A stretch of 53,797 bases of DNA. Source: Paramecium octaurelia (lineage: Eukaryota; Ciliophora; Oligohymenophorea; Peniculida; Parameciidae). A program made the translations under genes and the position numbers. The notes beneath the pieces were generated by a model. The model was given only the letters and a program-made list of their open reading frames with translations, did not search any database and was not told the origin of the DNA. The DNA lies in the NCBI GenBank assembly GCA_905182995.1, contig CAJJDP010000078.1, positions 400,181 to 453,977 of the forward strand, given 5' to 3'. Of this stretch, positions 11,740 to 24,750 are shown piece after piece. Numbering within the stretch: position 1 is the stretch's first letter; each line of letters starts with the position of its first letter.

Positions 11740-12437
11740 TTGGTTGATAGACTTGTTAAGAGATACTTTAATTCTACATTGCCTCTAATTTTTTTAATAA
11801 TTCTTAGCATTCATTTTTTGGAAGGAGTTGCTTTTTTATATGAAATTTTTAATACATATATTCATTTTAGAAGAAAACATTCTTACAAATATTTAAATTT
11901 AATTTGTAATCCGCAATATTAAAAAAAAATCAAATTTAAGAAATTCTAGAATTTGTTTTTGAAAAATTCATAAATTCCTCTATTTTTACACTCCATTAAT
12001 ATTATTATATTCTATAATTTAGTAATAAAAGTCATTTTTCATTTGATGATATCTCTAATTAATTTATGATGAATTTTTTCATAAATTTAATCTCAAAACT
12101 TATATTTTCTATTTCTCCAATTGAGATAATAATTTTCTATTAATGATAATATATCAATTTTATTAGAATTAAAAGTTTAGTTAATATTTATAGAAAATTG
12201 AGGATACATAAAAATCTTTAAAAAAATGGTTTGCCTCAAGGTGGAATATTATCTCAAATTATATTATCTTCTATTTACAAAAAGAGTTATATAGATATTG
12301 TATTGTTCCTTTGTAATCATTAATTATTTATGAATTCCCTTGTTAGAGAACACATTTCGGTTGGAATATCCGATTTATTTAATGAAATAATTAAATGGTA
12401 ATTTATTTGGCCTCACCTACAGCTAATGTAAATCTGA
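11740..12437 (+). mobile_element. LINE-like reverse transcriptase remnant
   Basis: Two frames suggest a decayed reverse transcriptase. The first (11740 to a TGA at 12067) contains IHFRRKHSYKYLN, resembling the RT block with F(R)xGxS. The second (12147 to a TGA at 12435) contains NGLPQGGILSQIILSSIYKK. It closely matches the conserved RT motif (N)G(L/V)PQGxxLSPxLFxxY, followed by IDIVLFL where the YADD box is expected, but the two catalytic Asp are not visible. The intervening region, where the first catalytic Asp block should be, is out of frame. Non-LTR elements are known in the Paramecium germline. I found no poly-A tail or target-site duplication. The PQGG motif is the main evidence; the rest is inference. 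Confidence 0.45.
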
Positions 12438-14204
12438 CTGTCTATTTAGCCTAGCGTATGTTAATCGTTTTCTTATGCAGATTTTGGTCACAAGAACTGT
12501 TTTCTTAATTGCAAATTAAATCTCTTCAATACAATTGTGAGACGTGTAGACTCAAAATAAAGATGTTAATTAGTTATTAGATATCGTGTTGATTGGTTAA
12601 GCTCTTTGTATATTTTTAAGGATAATCTATTAGAGTTTAAGTTATAAAATGTAGAAATATCACTCATCTAATTCTTAATAAGGTTCTGTGTTCAAATTAG
12701 ATAGTCATTTCCAATAAGAATGAGACAAAATTCACGATATCCTAATCTAAATAGGTTCAAATATGATGAAACTAATCAAAAAAATACTGTATTAAGGAGG
12801 ATTATATTTCCCCCTTTAATATCTGGTGGTGGATTTTACCTTTGTAATAAATTTTATACTTTAGTAGATATAAAAATATTTTAAACAATTTAATATTATT
12901 ATTTTAATATACAGTGCATGTTTACTTATATTAAGAAATATTTTTAGTTTGATTATTTGGTATGCAAATGTAATGATAATTTTCGCTTTGAAGAATCATC
13001 AGACAGAAAAACACTATCAAATGTTTTAATAAGACAATTATAAACAATTTTTTCAACAACTCTTACGTCATATTATTGATTAATCTGGTTTTTGATTTTA
13101 ACGCAATCCACTTTTGAGTAGAAAAAGGAATGCAGATCCAAATTAAACTTTGTTTACTTTTTCAATTTTTTCTTGATTTGAATTGATATCAAATAATGAA
13201 AAACTAAGAAAGATTTTCTGATCATATGTTTGTTCATTTTATCCCTACAAATTAAATTGAATATCAATTTCCAAATTTTATGATTGAAATGCTAAAGAAT
13301 TTAAACAAGATTTTATCCCTTTTTTTAGATTGTATATTTAATTAATTAGAAATTTAAGAAATTAATTTATTATCACAAAAATGGTTCAAATTGAAATTCC
13401 ATTTTATGTCATAATAAAGTTTATGGCGAAACTCGGAATTTAAACATAATATTATCAACTCCAATTCTATTGATTCAAATAGTTATTAGATTTAGTATTT
13501 CTCTTTGATGGTAAATAAAGAAAGCATAGTCATAATTATTTTATAATGATGTAAGTATATTCTTTTAAACTTCCAACACAAAAAAGTTAGAAAAAATAGA
13601 AAAAATACAATATGAAAGTAAAAAAGTCAAGAATCCATTAAATTTATTGGGCTTATAATATGAATTTAGATTTGCCTCAAGAATTACGATAGTAATAAAT
13701 CTTAATAATTGATGTCTATCTGAAAAAGAATGAACTAATTCATGCCATTTTTAGAAACTCCTGATTTTATAAGCCTAAAATTTTTTGGTGAGTATTTCTT
13801 CTACATCCAAAGTATTTTATTAATACATGGGATTGAACTAAGTGGTATATTTGGAACTTGTTAATATTTTTTATCAATATTGAATATTTATTCTTATTAA
13901 TTGTTTGTTCGTTCCCTTGGAAATTTCAATTGTATTCATTATGGGACTTATACCCTTCAAGGATTATCAATCAATTTTAAATGTACCGTTATTTACTTGG
14001 CTTTAATCGAACAGTAATCTTCAAAAGTAATTCATATTTTAAATTTATGTAAATTAAGTACAACTCATACTTTTTTGAACTATTTTGATTTTTATTTATG
14101 TACATCTTTCATAAACAATTTTCGCTCTAATTCTCTTCTGATCGATAAATTCGGTTCTAATTAAAATTTAATATCATTTATTACTTACTTAAATATTTTA
14201 TTAA
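12438..14204. other. AT-rich stretch without a supported gene
   Basis: Short coding-like pieces occur (plus strand around 12.4-12.6 kb) but each is ended by TGA within 30-60 codons. It may hold the 3' part of the retroelement remnant. No repeats or RNA genes recognised. Confidence 0.4.
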
Positions 14205-14705
14205 TCACTTTTATAAAATGTATTTCTACAGCAACTAATGAATTGCATTGAGCATGATGCTGTATTTAAAAATGATTCCAAAGACTTTTTGAAATAACTA
14301 TGTTTAATAATATATTTTGGAAATTAATTTGAGATATCGGCTTAGAATCAGTGTCCATTTTCGCCTTTTCCATATATTAATAAATTCATAAAATTTTTTA
14401 CCTTATTTTACAATTATCATTTTTATTAGACAAGAAGAATTCTATCTTATTATTATAAAGTGAATGTTTTCATATTCTTTATGTGTCATAGTTTTAGTAA
14501 GTAAATAGGAGTAAGAGTATATAATTCGTGTGTAAAAATCACCAGATTTAATATTTATGCCCATATACATAATTAATGCAATATTAAATTTATTATTAAA
14601 ATTACCTAAATTAGTTTTAATATTTTGAAGGTTTATAATTAAGTAATTTAATACAATGATCCTTAAAATTTTAACTCTGTGTAATAAACCGATATGACTA
14701 ATCAT
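14205..14705 (-). CDS. Orphan 166-codon frame, basic and hydrophobic
   Basis: A TGA-free minus-strand frame from the Met at 14705 to the TGA at 14207-14205 encodes about 166 residues. Upstream in the same frame an extension reads REVNINSLSESIQINPEYKL without a stop, and further upstream (to about 14.95 kb) a shifted frame reads IILDLILENEKLSKLNFF-like residues, so it may be the 3' part of a larger broken gene. Features visible: hydrophobic HRVKILRIIVLNYLIINL, then FNIALIMYMGINIKSGDFYT and a basic tail with KRRKWTLILSRYLKL. No family recognised. The first 87 codons also lack TAA and TAG, which is unusual for this genome, where those codons are common as Gln. Confidence 0.35.
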
Positions 14706-15751
14706 AATTAACTTATATTCAGGGTTTATTTGAATACTTTCACTTAATGAATTTATATTAACTTCCCTAAATCTCTAAAGAAAAAGTTATCTCGAAAATA
14801 TTATTTTGAGATGTTGATTTTAATAAATATTAATGAAATCTTCCTCAGGGTATTAGATGAACATCAAAGAAATTTAATTTAGAAAGTTTTTCATTTTCTA
14901 AAATTAGATCAATAATGATTTCTTAAGTTGATATTTGATATTGCTATTTTTAGTTTTAAATTTACACTAGATTTATTTAAATTATGGTCTAAATCTAGCG
15001 GATGAAAAAACATATGTTAGTATGGTAATTTCACCTGCAATTCCTATTATCATTCTAATTAAAATTAATAATATTGTTTTTTTCAAACTCCATACTGATT
15101 AAAAGATAAGACAATGTTTTTGGAAAGATTATAATGGATTTACTAAACTTAAATCGGCTCATATTGCAGAATATGAGCTAAATTTACTGCTCTTATTCAA
15201 AAAGTTCAATTGAAAATAAATATATTTTAATTAGTATTATTACAATAGTAAAATATATTCAAATCTAATTGAAGAAGATTTTATGAATCTATTGATCAAA
15301 TGAATTGATTTACACTGCTTTGATGAAAAGATATGGTGACAACGATGAAGAAATGGGATCAGAATGTATCAAATTCAGAAAATAATAATGCTAGAATTTG
15401 AACAATTTATATCAGAGTAATCACAACAATCTATTAATGATGTCATTTAGAAATGTTAAAAGTTTGTGTCAAATCCTTTTAAAAATAATAGTTTTTGACC
15501 GCAGTATAGTGCATTTTATAACAATCATACATAGAATCAGAAAAAACTCCATTATTGAATTATTATAATAAACAGGATGCTCCATAACTGAACTCAAAGT
15601 GCAAATGTAATTTCTAGCAAAATAGGTAAAAACCTTTTTGACTATAAAATTCATAAATCAGATGAGAGTAAAGAAATGTTCTATAGTTTTAGGATTTTGA
15701 AAATTTGTAATTGAAAATAATTGAAATTTAGTTAATTTAAATAATGCTATC
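14706..15751. other. Intergenic, 3' flank of the DUF4215 gene
   Basis: Apart from the possible upstream extension of the preceding orphan frame (to about 14.95 kb), I see no supported gene in this stretch. It lies downstream of the stop codon of the gene at 15752-19760. Confidence 0.4.
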
Positions 15752-18700
15752 TCATTTTTTAATTTGTATTTGATAAAAAGTTTCCACTCTTGAATATATA
15801 TTTTTTCGAAGTTAGAAATTTTCCTTTTATAGTTCATTTGCTTTATTTTATGATTGCTGCTCTTCATCAGATGAAAGTTTACGTATTCTTTTTTCAAGTA
15901 TTTTTGTAATTTTACTTTTAATTAAATTGATAAAATCGTAAAGCTCGAAAAACAGATATGAAATTAGAACACTTACTAAAAGAAATATTTAAATCCAACT
16001 CACTATAATTATAAAGTTATATTCAAAGTATCGTTACAAAATATCCCAATTTAAGATTGTAGATGCAGTAAATAATGTTAGGGATGCTTCCATTATTATA
16101 TTTTTGATTTAAATCTCAAATTCTTCAGTAGCCTTCGTGTTAATTACATACATTAAATAGAATCCATTGATTAAAGTCATAAGCAAAGTTTAAAGTATCT
16201 ACTCGCACTGGCAAAATACAAGGACTAATATAATTAAAATCTTTTTTATTAAAAGAAAAAAGGCTTATTTTTCAAACCAATATTGGTCTAAATTTTATCT
16301 TTTCCAAGTAATTAATCCAGTCATTTAATATAAGATTAAAACGAAAATTACGATAATTATTATAAAAGTAATAGTTAGACGAACATAAGTTCTAGAAGAA
16401 GAAAAATCATGGTTGGAGGATATTTCAAGCATTGCCATAAAAATAAGATCCCAACTACAAGCTAGCAAAGTATTATGGATAAATCTTCTGTCACATTTCT
16501 TAATCAATTTATTGAGTTTTCTTTTCTATCTTTGTAAAAAACGAACAAACCTTGGGAAGCCTTATAATAGTGAACTCATCTCCAAGATTGAAATAACTCT
16601 CACAAATAATAAACTACTCATATAAAAAAAAAGTAACGTGAGGAATACTATAATTTCACTTCTAAATCCTTCCGTTATATCTGCATTGACTTAGTAAAAT
16701 TTAAATTTTTCATATGATTCTATATAGGGAAATGAAAGTAAAGAAGTATTCTGACTTAAATCTCCGATGCTATCTAACAAGGATTACATTGATATCAATT
16801 CGGATGATTGGAAGTAAATAATCAAAGTTTAAGGATATAAAACATTGATAAACTTAAGATATGATTACTACTAAAGGGCATCCAGCATTCCCCATAATGA
16901 AAGTGCATTTCCTAAAAGAATTAAAATAATTGATAAAGCATATATAGATAGAAAAGATACTTTACTAACAAATTATATTGCCTGAGCTATTTAAACCTAT
17001 TAATCTGTTAAATAATTCGGTTAATTTAATTGCAAATAATCCACCATATTTACTAGAGGGGCTAGATTATCATTGTATAATTATTATGTTAATTTGACTG
17101 TTAATATTGGCTACTTTATTAAATTAGTAAAGATCTCAATTTATAGAGTGTATTCTACTTATGATGAAACTTAATACTAAGCAGCTTGAACTTCCATTAA
17201 GGTAATATTATAATAAGTTTGATTCAAATCAATGATTGAGAGTTCTATGGCATTTTTAAAATTTATATCTGAAAGTAATTAAACATCCTTAGAGAATTTA
17301 ATCCTAGCATATTAGTACTAATTTTTCTGCTGGATAAATTCACAAATAAGCTAAGGATACTTAATAAATGTGCAATCAGTGTCTTAATTGCAGATCCAAT
17401 CAATTTCCACTTAACATTTTTTAGAGCATCCATCCCCACTATCTAGATTTCCATCATCACACTCTTCTTCATTTTACAATATGCCATCTCCACATACATT
17501 TGAGCATTAATTTTCATTTAGTTGAAATCCAACATTACAATTGTTGCAAGTACCATCGATACATTCATAACAATTCAGAGGGCATGAAAATTTGCATAGA
17601 TAACATCCATCATATTCTGAAGTATTATTATCATCACATTATTCATTGCCTGCTATGATGGAATCCCCACAAATTGTAGAACAGGAATTATTCATAAAAT
17701 AAAATCCTTTCAAACATAAATCTAGACAGATTCCTTTCTCGCAGTTATTGCATCCTATTGGACAAGAATAACGGCAATCAAAACAACCATCAAATTCGAT
17801 ATCATTACCGTCATCACAATCTTCAGAGTCTTAAACTACAAGATCTCCACAAGTACCGATGCATTAGTTATCAAGTAATTTTAAATTGTTCTTACATGAA
17901 TAACAAATGGTATTTATACATTCCTAACAATTTAGATCACAAACACATTCCTCAAGAGCGTACTATGCTATTTAATCTCCACAAATATTCTGACACTAAC
18001 CTAAAATTAAAATCTATCCAATTTCACATTTATAACAAATATTGTCAACACAAATCTAACATTAAGGCTAACATAAATTTCTTTTCTCAACTTAAAAACA
18101 ATAATTTTCTTCCAAAAAATAGTCATTCTCACATACTTAGCAGATGCCTGAATTACATTATAAACAATGATCAATGCATTACAAATAACACCTATTGCAA
18201 TGTGATGATAAATAGGAATACTGGCATAATTCCTATTAAGGGGCAATTTGATCTTTACAAATTGACTCACATTTGCTAGTAAATTAATTAAAAATAAAAC
18301 CATTTTAACATACAATACAGATTTCTAATAAAGAAACTTCACAATTATCAATTGAAGGAAAGCTTTAAGGTTAAGTATATTCTTCTTGAACAGTTATAAT
18401 AGATAATTGCTAATAAATTTGTTTTTCGCACTTAAATTCATATTCTAAATAAGTCCAACCCTTAAAACAACCAAGACAGATCATATTTTAACAGACGGAA
18501 CATCCATCCACACATTAAAACATACAGCCAAAGCAACCATCAAATGGAGATAAATTGCCGTCATCACATTCTTCTTCCTATTCAACAACATTGTTACCAC
18601 ATTTTGCTCTTTCTAAATTAATAGTTTTTTATACTTATTAAAATTTAAATGTCTCTTACTCCGAAGGACTCATTAGAATATGATTCATCCAAGTTATTTG

Positions 18701-19760
18701 TAATGAAAATTTCTGGAGTTTTTTCATAATGAGGAAATGTCATATCTATATTAATAAATACATCTTAGTAATCAATGCCACAGATTCCATATAAATAATT
18801 AGGCAATGAGGTTAGTGCTGATTCCCATATTAGAACCCCATCAACCGTTGTTTTAAAATGATCTGTCCATTCCCAACTGCCATTCCTGAGGTACTTTAGT
18901 TTTATTTTCATTTATGTATGAAGTGGCAAGTTCGATAAAATCAAATTCAAACTAGTACCTTTACCACATTTTCCTTTTCCACAAATAGTAGGAATATCTA
19001 ATATTAAATATCAATCTCTTACTCAAACATTTTTATTTATCATTATCTCCACCTGTAACAATCCATCCATCCGTAACAAAGTCTAAAAAATTAAATTCTG
19101 TATAGGAGGAATGAGCTAACATCCATGTGTTACAATCAACGTCCGTATCTTGACTAGTACAAGCAAGGCATTCTGGAGGACATAGGAAAAGATAGAGTTT
19201 GAAATTCTTAAAGCCCCAAGATTCCTTTATTTATGAATAATCATACATCCCTAGCGTCACCATTCAATGTACTAGTTAAGTAGATGAAGGTTGTCAATCC
19301 TGTATGATCTAACTCCATTGATATTTAATGAATTGAATCGTTTCTATTTACCTGTCCACATATATTTTCTGTGCCAGTTAGACCTGAATATTTAACATTG
19401 TACGCTAGCAGTTGATCTACATATACTTAGAAGAATTCATTGGAATCCCATGTGTCGATTCTAGGTTAGGTATAAGAGCTTACATATAAAGGGTTAGAGA
19501 AATTTTCATTCTATAATGAGGAGGTAATTGTAATAATTTTGTAGCAGCTTGCTTATGTGCAAATTTATCATAGCCTCCTATAATTTTTGCTGAGCCACAC
19601 TTAGTTATTTTTGTGACAGAAGAGTCAATGTTTTGGAAATTCCAATCTAAACTCAAAATATATATTTACCATCAATGCCAGTTAGATTAGTATCGCTAAA
19701 GGCTGAATAAACGAGGGTTTAAGAGCTAGTTATACTTAAGATGATAAAAATCAATAGCAT
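15752..19760 (-). CDS. DUF4215 cysteine-rich multi-transmembrane surface protein
   Basis: A complete gene. The start Met at 19760 opens a signal peptide (MLLIFIILSITSSQTLVYS). Five GT..AG introns of 22-25 nt must be removed: 19647-19669, 19461-19483, 19225-19246, 18998-19022 and 18613-18634. Two extracellular domains follow, with IDTWDSNEFFQVYVD and CGQVNRNDSI, then DESYSNESFGVRD. Next comes a Cys-rich array with DUF4215-type units (CDDGNLSPFDGCFGC; CGDLVVQDSEDCDDGN; CGDGILQNEEECDDGNLDSG), roughly residues 350-750. The last third holds several membrane spans (for example FLSIYALSIILILLGNALSL and TFIIIIVIFVLIL) and a charged cytoplasmic tail ending at the TGA at 15754. About 1,295 aa. DUF4215 repeats are known in ciliate and protist surface proteins of unknown ligand. 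Near 17384 the frame steps by one after CQVEIGSAI; a single missing A explains it best, though a 29-nt GT..AG intron (GTTAAG...TTAAG) is an alternative. All Trp are TGG and no internal TGA remains. Confidence 0.9.
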
Positions 19761-21026
19761 TTATTTATAAGAAAGACTTAAGTAAAAGATGTCTTAATTA
19801 ATGTAGATTATAACATATTTTTTAATCAAGGAATTTTGTTTTGTTGAAAGTGCATTCAAATAGATTTTTTGTTAAAATGCGTATATAATAAATTTTATGG
19901 AAAAAAGACTAAAATTTAATTGATTTATAATACCAATTTATTAGCCACCAACAATTGAAATATTGAATTCCAATTTGACAACATGACTTTATGAAAGTCA
20001 GCAACTTAAGTTACTTAATCAACGTGTTGGTAGTTATAATTGTGAATTTGTTTGTAATAGAAGAAAATAAATGAAAATGAAAATACAATTATGAGTGATA
20101 TCAGTAAACTGAACAGTCACATATAAGAGCTAATAAAATACAATATCTCATTATTGATCATTCTTATTACTCTAAAAGCTTGCGTTTTATTATGCTTAAT
20201 TTTCATATCTATTAATTCAATATTGAACCAGTCAGCTCATAATAATTATGCTATTCTCTTCATTGATGGTGAAATAATTACAATTTTTGTTTAAAAATCC
20301 TATGGTTAACTAAGAATGAATATAAGCTTCTAAATAAATTAAATAACCTGTTAATTTTCATTAAGTTTTTATTATAAAAGTTTAGAACTAATATTTGAAA
20401 TATCTTCTAAATAAATTATTTAGGAAAATTGACAAAAACAATATTAATGAAATTCACATTTTTTTTGGGATCTTATACCAATAGTGTCCATATTTAAGCT
20501 TTTATTTTTCATAGTTTTTGTTAATGTTTGTAGTATTCAAATATAATAATATTTAAATCAAATTAAAATTCTTTTGAGATTTTTTTCAAAGACCCTGATT
20601 AAATTTGAATCAAAAATTGAATTAAATTATAAAGATTAAAATATATTACGAATAAATATTAAAACTAATTTTATATACGTAAGCTTATAATGATTTCTCA
20701 ATAAAACTTTCCTAACAATAGTGTCTAATTAGTCTGAATTAAAAAAAACAATTTAGTTTAAACAATTCATCAACAATTCTGGGAGAAAAACAAAATTAAG
20801 ACTAATTGATATTAAATTCATCTTAAATAAATTAAAAATCAAATTTTATAAAATGATTTCTTTAAAGAAGGTAGCACTCACCATAAGTAATAGATTTTTA
20901 ATTCATAGGTGTTAAGAACTAATAAATAAATATTGATTTAATCAATGTTTTTAATATTATTTTCTTATGAGGCAACAAAAAAAGAAATTAAGGAAAAATA
21001 TGAAATATTAATGTATAATTAGGTGA
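19761..21026. other. Intergenic DNA, 5' side of the DUF4215 gene
   Basis: Very AT-rich, no supported coding frame. A short frame around 20690-20990 could be the lost N-terminal part of the transposase remnant that follows, but the recognisable HTH and first catalytic Asp are absent. Confidence 0.4.
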
Positions 21027-21325
21027 GTTAGCATAAGGCCATTCAACTTTTTTAACCATCAAACTTTGTTATGGTATGTTAAGAGCTAGGTTTATTGCTA
21101 TAATTTAATTGAATTAATAAAACGATTAAAGCAGCATTATGACAAGAGACATTTTGTGCTTATACTAGATAATAATCCAATTAATAAATCAAAAGAGTTG
21201 TAAACTTACTGAGTGCAGTTTAATATTTATACTTGCCACCCTAATCCCCTTAACTTAATCCTATTGAGAACTTATGGAATACCTTTAAACAATACATAAG
21301 AAGAATTCACAAATATCCAGTATGA
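21027..21325 (+). mobile_element. Tc1/mariner (IS630-type) DDE transposase remnant
   Basis: The translated remnant contains PFNFFNHQ, then KQHYDKRHFVLILDNNPINK with the second catalytic Asp (LILDN), and, after a one-base frame step near 21231, YLPPQSPQLNPIENLWNTFK with the third acidic residue (NPIENLW). These two blocks and their spacing are characteristic of Tc1/mariner DDE transposases, whose relatives populate the Paramecium germline and from which IESs are thought to derive. A TGA interrupts before the LPP block and another after IHKYPV. The N-terminal DNA-binding part and first Asp are not recognisable. I did not identify terminal inverted repeats. It is a dead fragment, and Trp in it is TGG. 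Confidence 0.8.
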
Positions 21326-24300
21326 GTCTGCATAAAATGGATCGTTCTTACTTCAATTGCATTACCAATGATTAATTAAACAATTAATATTGGTTAGTGT
21401 TAACATCTTTCAAGAAATCATTGGATTAAATTGAATTTGACTTTTATTAGGGTAAAGTTACTCTAAATTTGCTTTATATTGTTTTGCTTTTTACCCAGAA
21501 AGGCCAATGAATCTTTCAAATAAAATTTTTATATACTTTTTCCTTTATCCCTTAAACTAAAGCACCAGTGATCTATTACATAGGAGGTTGAAAACGCATT
21601 TATAAAACTTTTCTGTAAAAAGATTTTAGATAGAGTTAGATATTCTTGCGTTACAAACATGATTAGGATAGTAAAAGATGAATTTAATTGATATGCCAAA
21701 TAGGATCAAAATATCAATATGTGAGAATCCACCTTGAATTGGAGAATTAGTCTCATTATATAAATGGAAAAGGACCCTGCAGTCAAATTAGCTAGAATCT
21801 AACTCTTAATTTATGAGGAAATACGCTACTATCCACTATATGTGCTCTAAGTTCTTTTTACTTAAAACAAAAAGTAGAGCAATTATTTCTAGTGGTTTTA
21901 ATTTGAATACTTAGTGTAATTTCGATTCTTATTTTTGGTTTGAATTTGATAGTTAGACTCTCAAACTTTTGATTTTAAATTATTGCTGTTACTATTTTTA
22001 TGAAATTGGTAATCAAAAACTATGCTTGGTATGATGAAATATAAAATAACAAACCATAAAAATAAGCTTAAAATTTATGGTATAAGACCCTCCTCCTAAG
22101 ATATAAAGTTTTAGATCGAGATTTTAATTTAATAGTCCAAATTTTACTTTAGGTTAAAAGTAAGCATATTGTAATTTGGACTATTGACAGTCTTTTTTCG
22201 AATTAAGAATATTAGATGTATTAGTCTTGTGTCAATTACCACCTCTTAAATTTATTTTCTCAACATATAGGTTACCTTTTTGAGACATTAACCATTTTCT
22301 TTATCAGCTATAAAAAGTTGAAATCTTCAAAATTAAGGGTAAAAAAAAATAATTTATCATTCCATAAATGCTTATAAAGGGTATTCGGTATTAGAGTGTT
22401 TTTGGAAATAGCAATTGCTTGTCGGATTTGTCTAGTTTATGAAATATCTCCTCTACTTAGATTGTGTTATTGTTTTCCATATTTAAAAATAATTTCTGTT
22501 TTTTGTAAAGGAGTAATTATATTAAAGTTAAATATTTAAATCTTCAATAAATAAAATATACAACTAAGTTGATGTTTTCTGGAAGGCAATAATATATTAA
22601 ACAAATAAATAGTACATGCTGTAGACCTCAATTCCAAACCCAAAAAGTCCACATCAATTCTTTTTTGGCTAAAAAGTAGATAACACAATTATTATCTGAA
22701 CTTTTGCCAAATTTGCAGAGTAGCTTACCTGACTCAATTCTCCTGAAGATGTTTACAGATTTTAATATCGTTTCTAGGAACTGCTCCTAATTTTACTTCT
22801 ATGTAATAAAGTATTTAAAATTGAATTGGAAAATATTGTTTGTAGCAACAATTATTGTTGCAGTAATCAATCACTAAAGAGCAAATTTGGTAATAAAAGG
22901 TTATACTGAAAGTACTACCTATTCCACATGTTATGTAATTCCATTTGCTTAAAATTTTAAATGTGGTTAGTGTTGCATACGATCAATTCAAAATTTGTCT
23001 TGCTTATTTAGTTGTCATAAAGGACAAATTCAAAAGGATATTTCTTTTTATATCATTCAACTATTGTATCTCTCATTTTGTCCTTTGAGAAGTTATCATG
23101 TTAATTTTCTTCTGAAATATAAAATCAATATGATTTATATAATAATCGCCCATGCTAGTCAATTAATAAGAATTTATTTTGATGTTTGCTAACCTTTCGC
23201 TAAAATGTTTGTCCTAATTTTAGTTATTCAATTATATCTACATAGAGATGAAATACAATTGGTTGTTTGATATCATTCAAGTTTTAAAATAAATATTCTA
23301 GGACAAAAGCAGTTTTTAGATCAAATTACTATGATTTTCAAAAGCTGAGAAAAATAAAAATTCTTACACAATATAAATAGAAAATTAAAAGCTACAGCTC
23401 CTGATTTTGCTGTGTCTAAGGCTCATAATACTCTTCCAATAAGTATCAGAATGTCATTTGCTTCTGTGGAATTAGTGAAAGAATGGAAGAAAAGATTCCT
23501 ATAATTGTACATCTATTCCAAATTGCGTTTTAAGTCCAAATTCGATACATGTAGTTAACTTTCTTTTTTTATTCTTAGAATCTTTAGTGACTGCAACCAA
23601 TTTAGATATAATCAAGCCCAATATTTTAATTTGATTTTCAATATTCCCATCACAGATATTTATCTTTTAATTCAGCATTCAAGGATTTTAAAATATTAGG
23701 ACAGATTTGAATCTCCAAATAAAATCCAAAGATTTAGAAATAATATTTCAATGGAATAGTGATCCAGATTTATCTATTTAAGTCGCTTGCCTGTATTTAA
23801 AACAAGCAGCAAATGCTAAATGAATAAAAATAAATCATTAATGTTGAGTAGACTTCATCATTTAATTCATAAGGAGGAATTCTATTTCAACCTCCAAAGC
23901 CTGTAATAATTAAAAAAATTTCAATAACAAAGTTTTCTTTAATATTGTTTATATAGATTAATTATCCTTATATTCAACTAGAGCTCAATAAAGATATTTG
24001 ATGAAAAATATTAATAATTNGAGAAAGGTCATTATTGATTTACTCAATTTAAACGTTGAATTTCTATTCTAGCGCAGATAATTATGGTAATAGTTAATTC
24101 ATACTATTGTTTAAAAAATTCAACATGGCAAAAACCCAGTGTGTTAAGTTTACTAGGATATTTTGTAAAGTTGGATCTTAAAGATTTTTTGCTTATTAAT
24201 GGATCTCGATCAGTGCACTAAGTGCTTATGAGGGGGAGAATTATTCCATACCACAAAAATTTTTTTTAATATTATTGTGTTATCAGTATTACTTATTTAT

Positions 24301-24750
24301 TCTTTTATAATAAAAAGAAAACTTGCCAAGTATTTTTTCTTACAGCCTATTTTATCAAAAATAGATTAAGTATTCTTTAATTTCCTAGCGCGCTTTCATT
24401 TAATTTTGCCAACTCATAACTTTATAATTTCTTGAATGCTCAATAATGTTGATTCTATTAAGTACCATTCTTTTCCAATTAATATCCAATTTCAAAAACT
24501 CAATATTTATTCATGTCTCTCTATCATTAATGTTATTAATTGGCCCTTAACTACTTAGAAACTTTCAATATTAATAATATTAATAAAATTATTTTAAAGC
24601 AGAATTCAGTTTTCATGAAACTTTAGTTGATTGTTTTGACAGCTTAAAATTCATAAAATAAAGTTAAAATTTGGCTCTGCTTTATGCATAAAAATAACCG
24701 CAACCGTGTGAAACAAAACTGACAATTATGATAATAATTAATATAAAATA
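21326..24750. other. Long AT-rich non-coding stretch
   Basis: No supported gene in 3.4 kb. There is a 10-bp inverted repeat AAAGGACAAA/TTTGTCCTTT near 23.02 and 23.08 kb, and a small palindrome-like GCAACAATTATTGTTGC near 22.85 kb. An ambiguous base (N) sits at 24020. Parts may be degenerate transposon DNA flanking the transposase remnant. Confidence 0.45.
24020..24020. other. Ambiguous base (N)
   Basis: A single N in otherwise unambiguous sequence. It could mark a base-call conflict or a contig join. Confidence 0.95.

Noticed and set aside
15900..17000. A long TGA-free reading on the plus strand, with hydrophobic segments
   Set aside because: It is the shadow of the membrane region of the minus-strand DUF4215 gene, whose reading continues perfectly from a Cys-rich domain with proper introns.
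17758..18315. ORFs of 173 (plus) and 102 (minus) codons in the standard code
   Set aside because: Both overlap the Cys-rich array of the minus-strand gene in other frames.
23019..23092. 10-bp inverted repeat AAAGGACAAA/TTTGTCCTTT as a possible transposon end pair
   Set aside because: Too short and too close together to be terminal repeats of an element, and no flanking TA duplication or coding content was seen.
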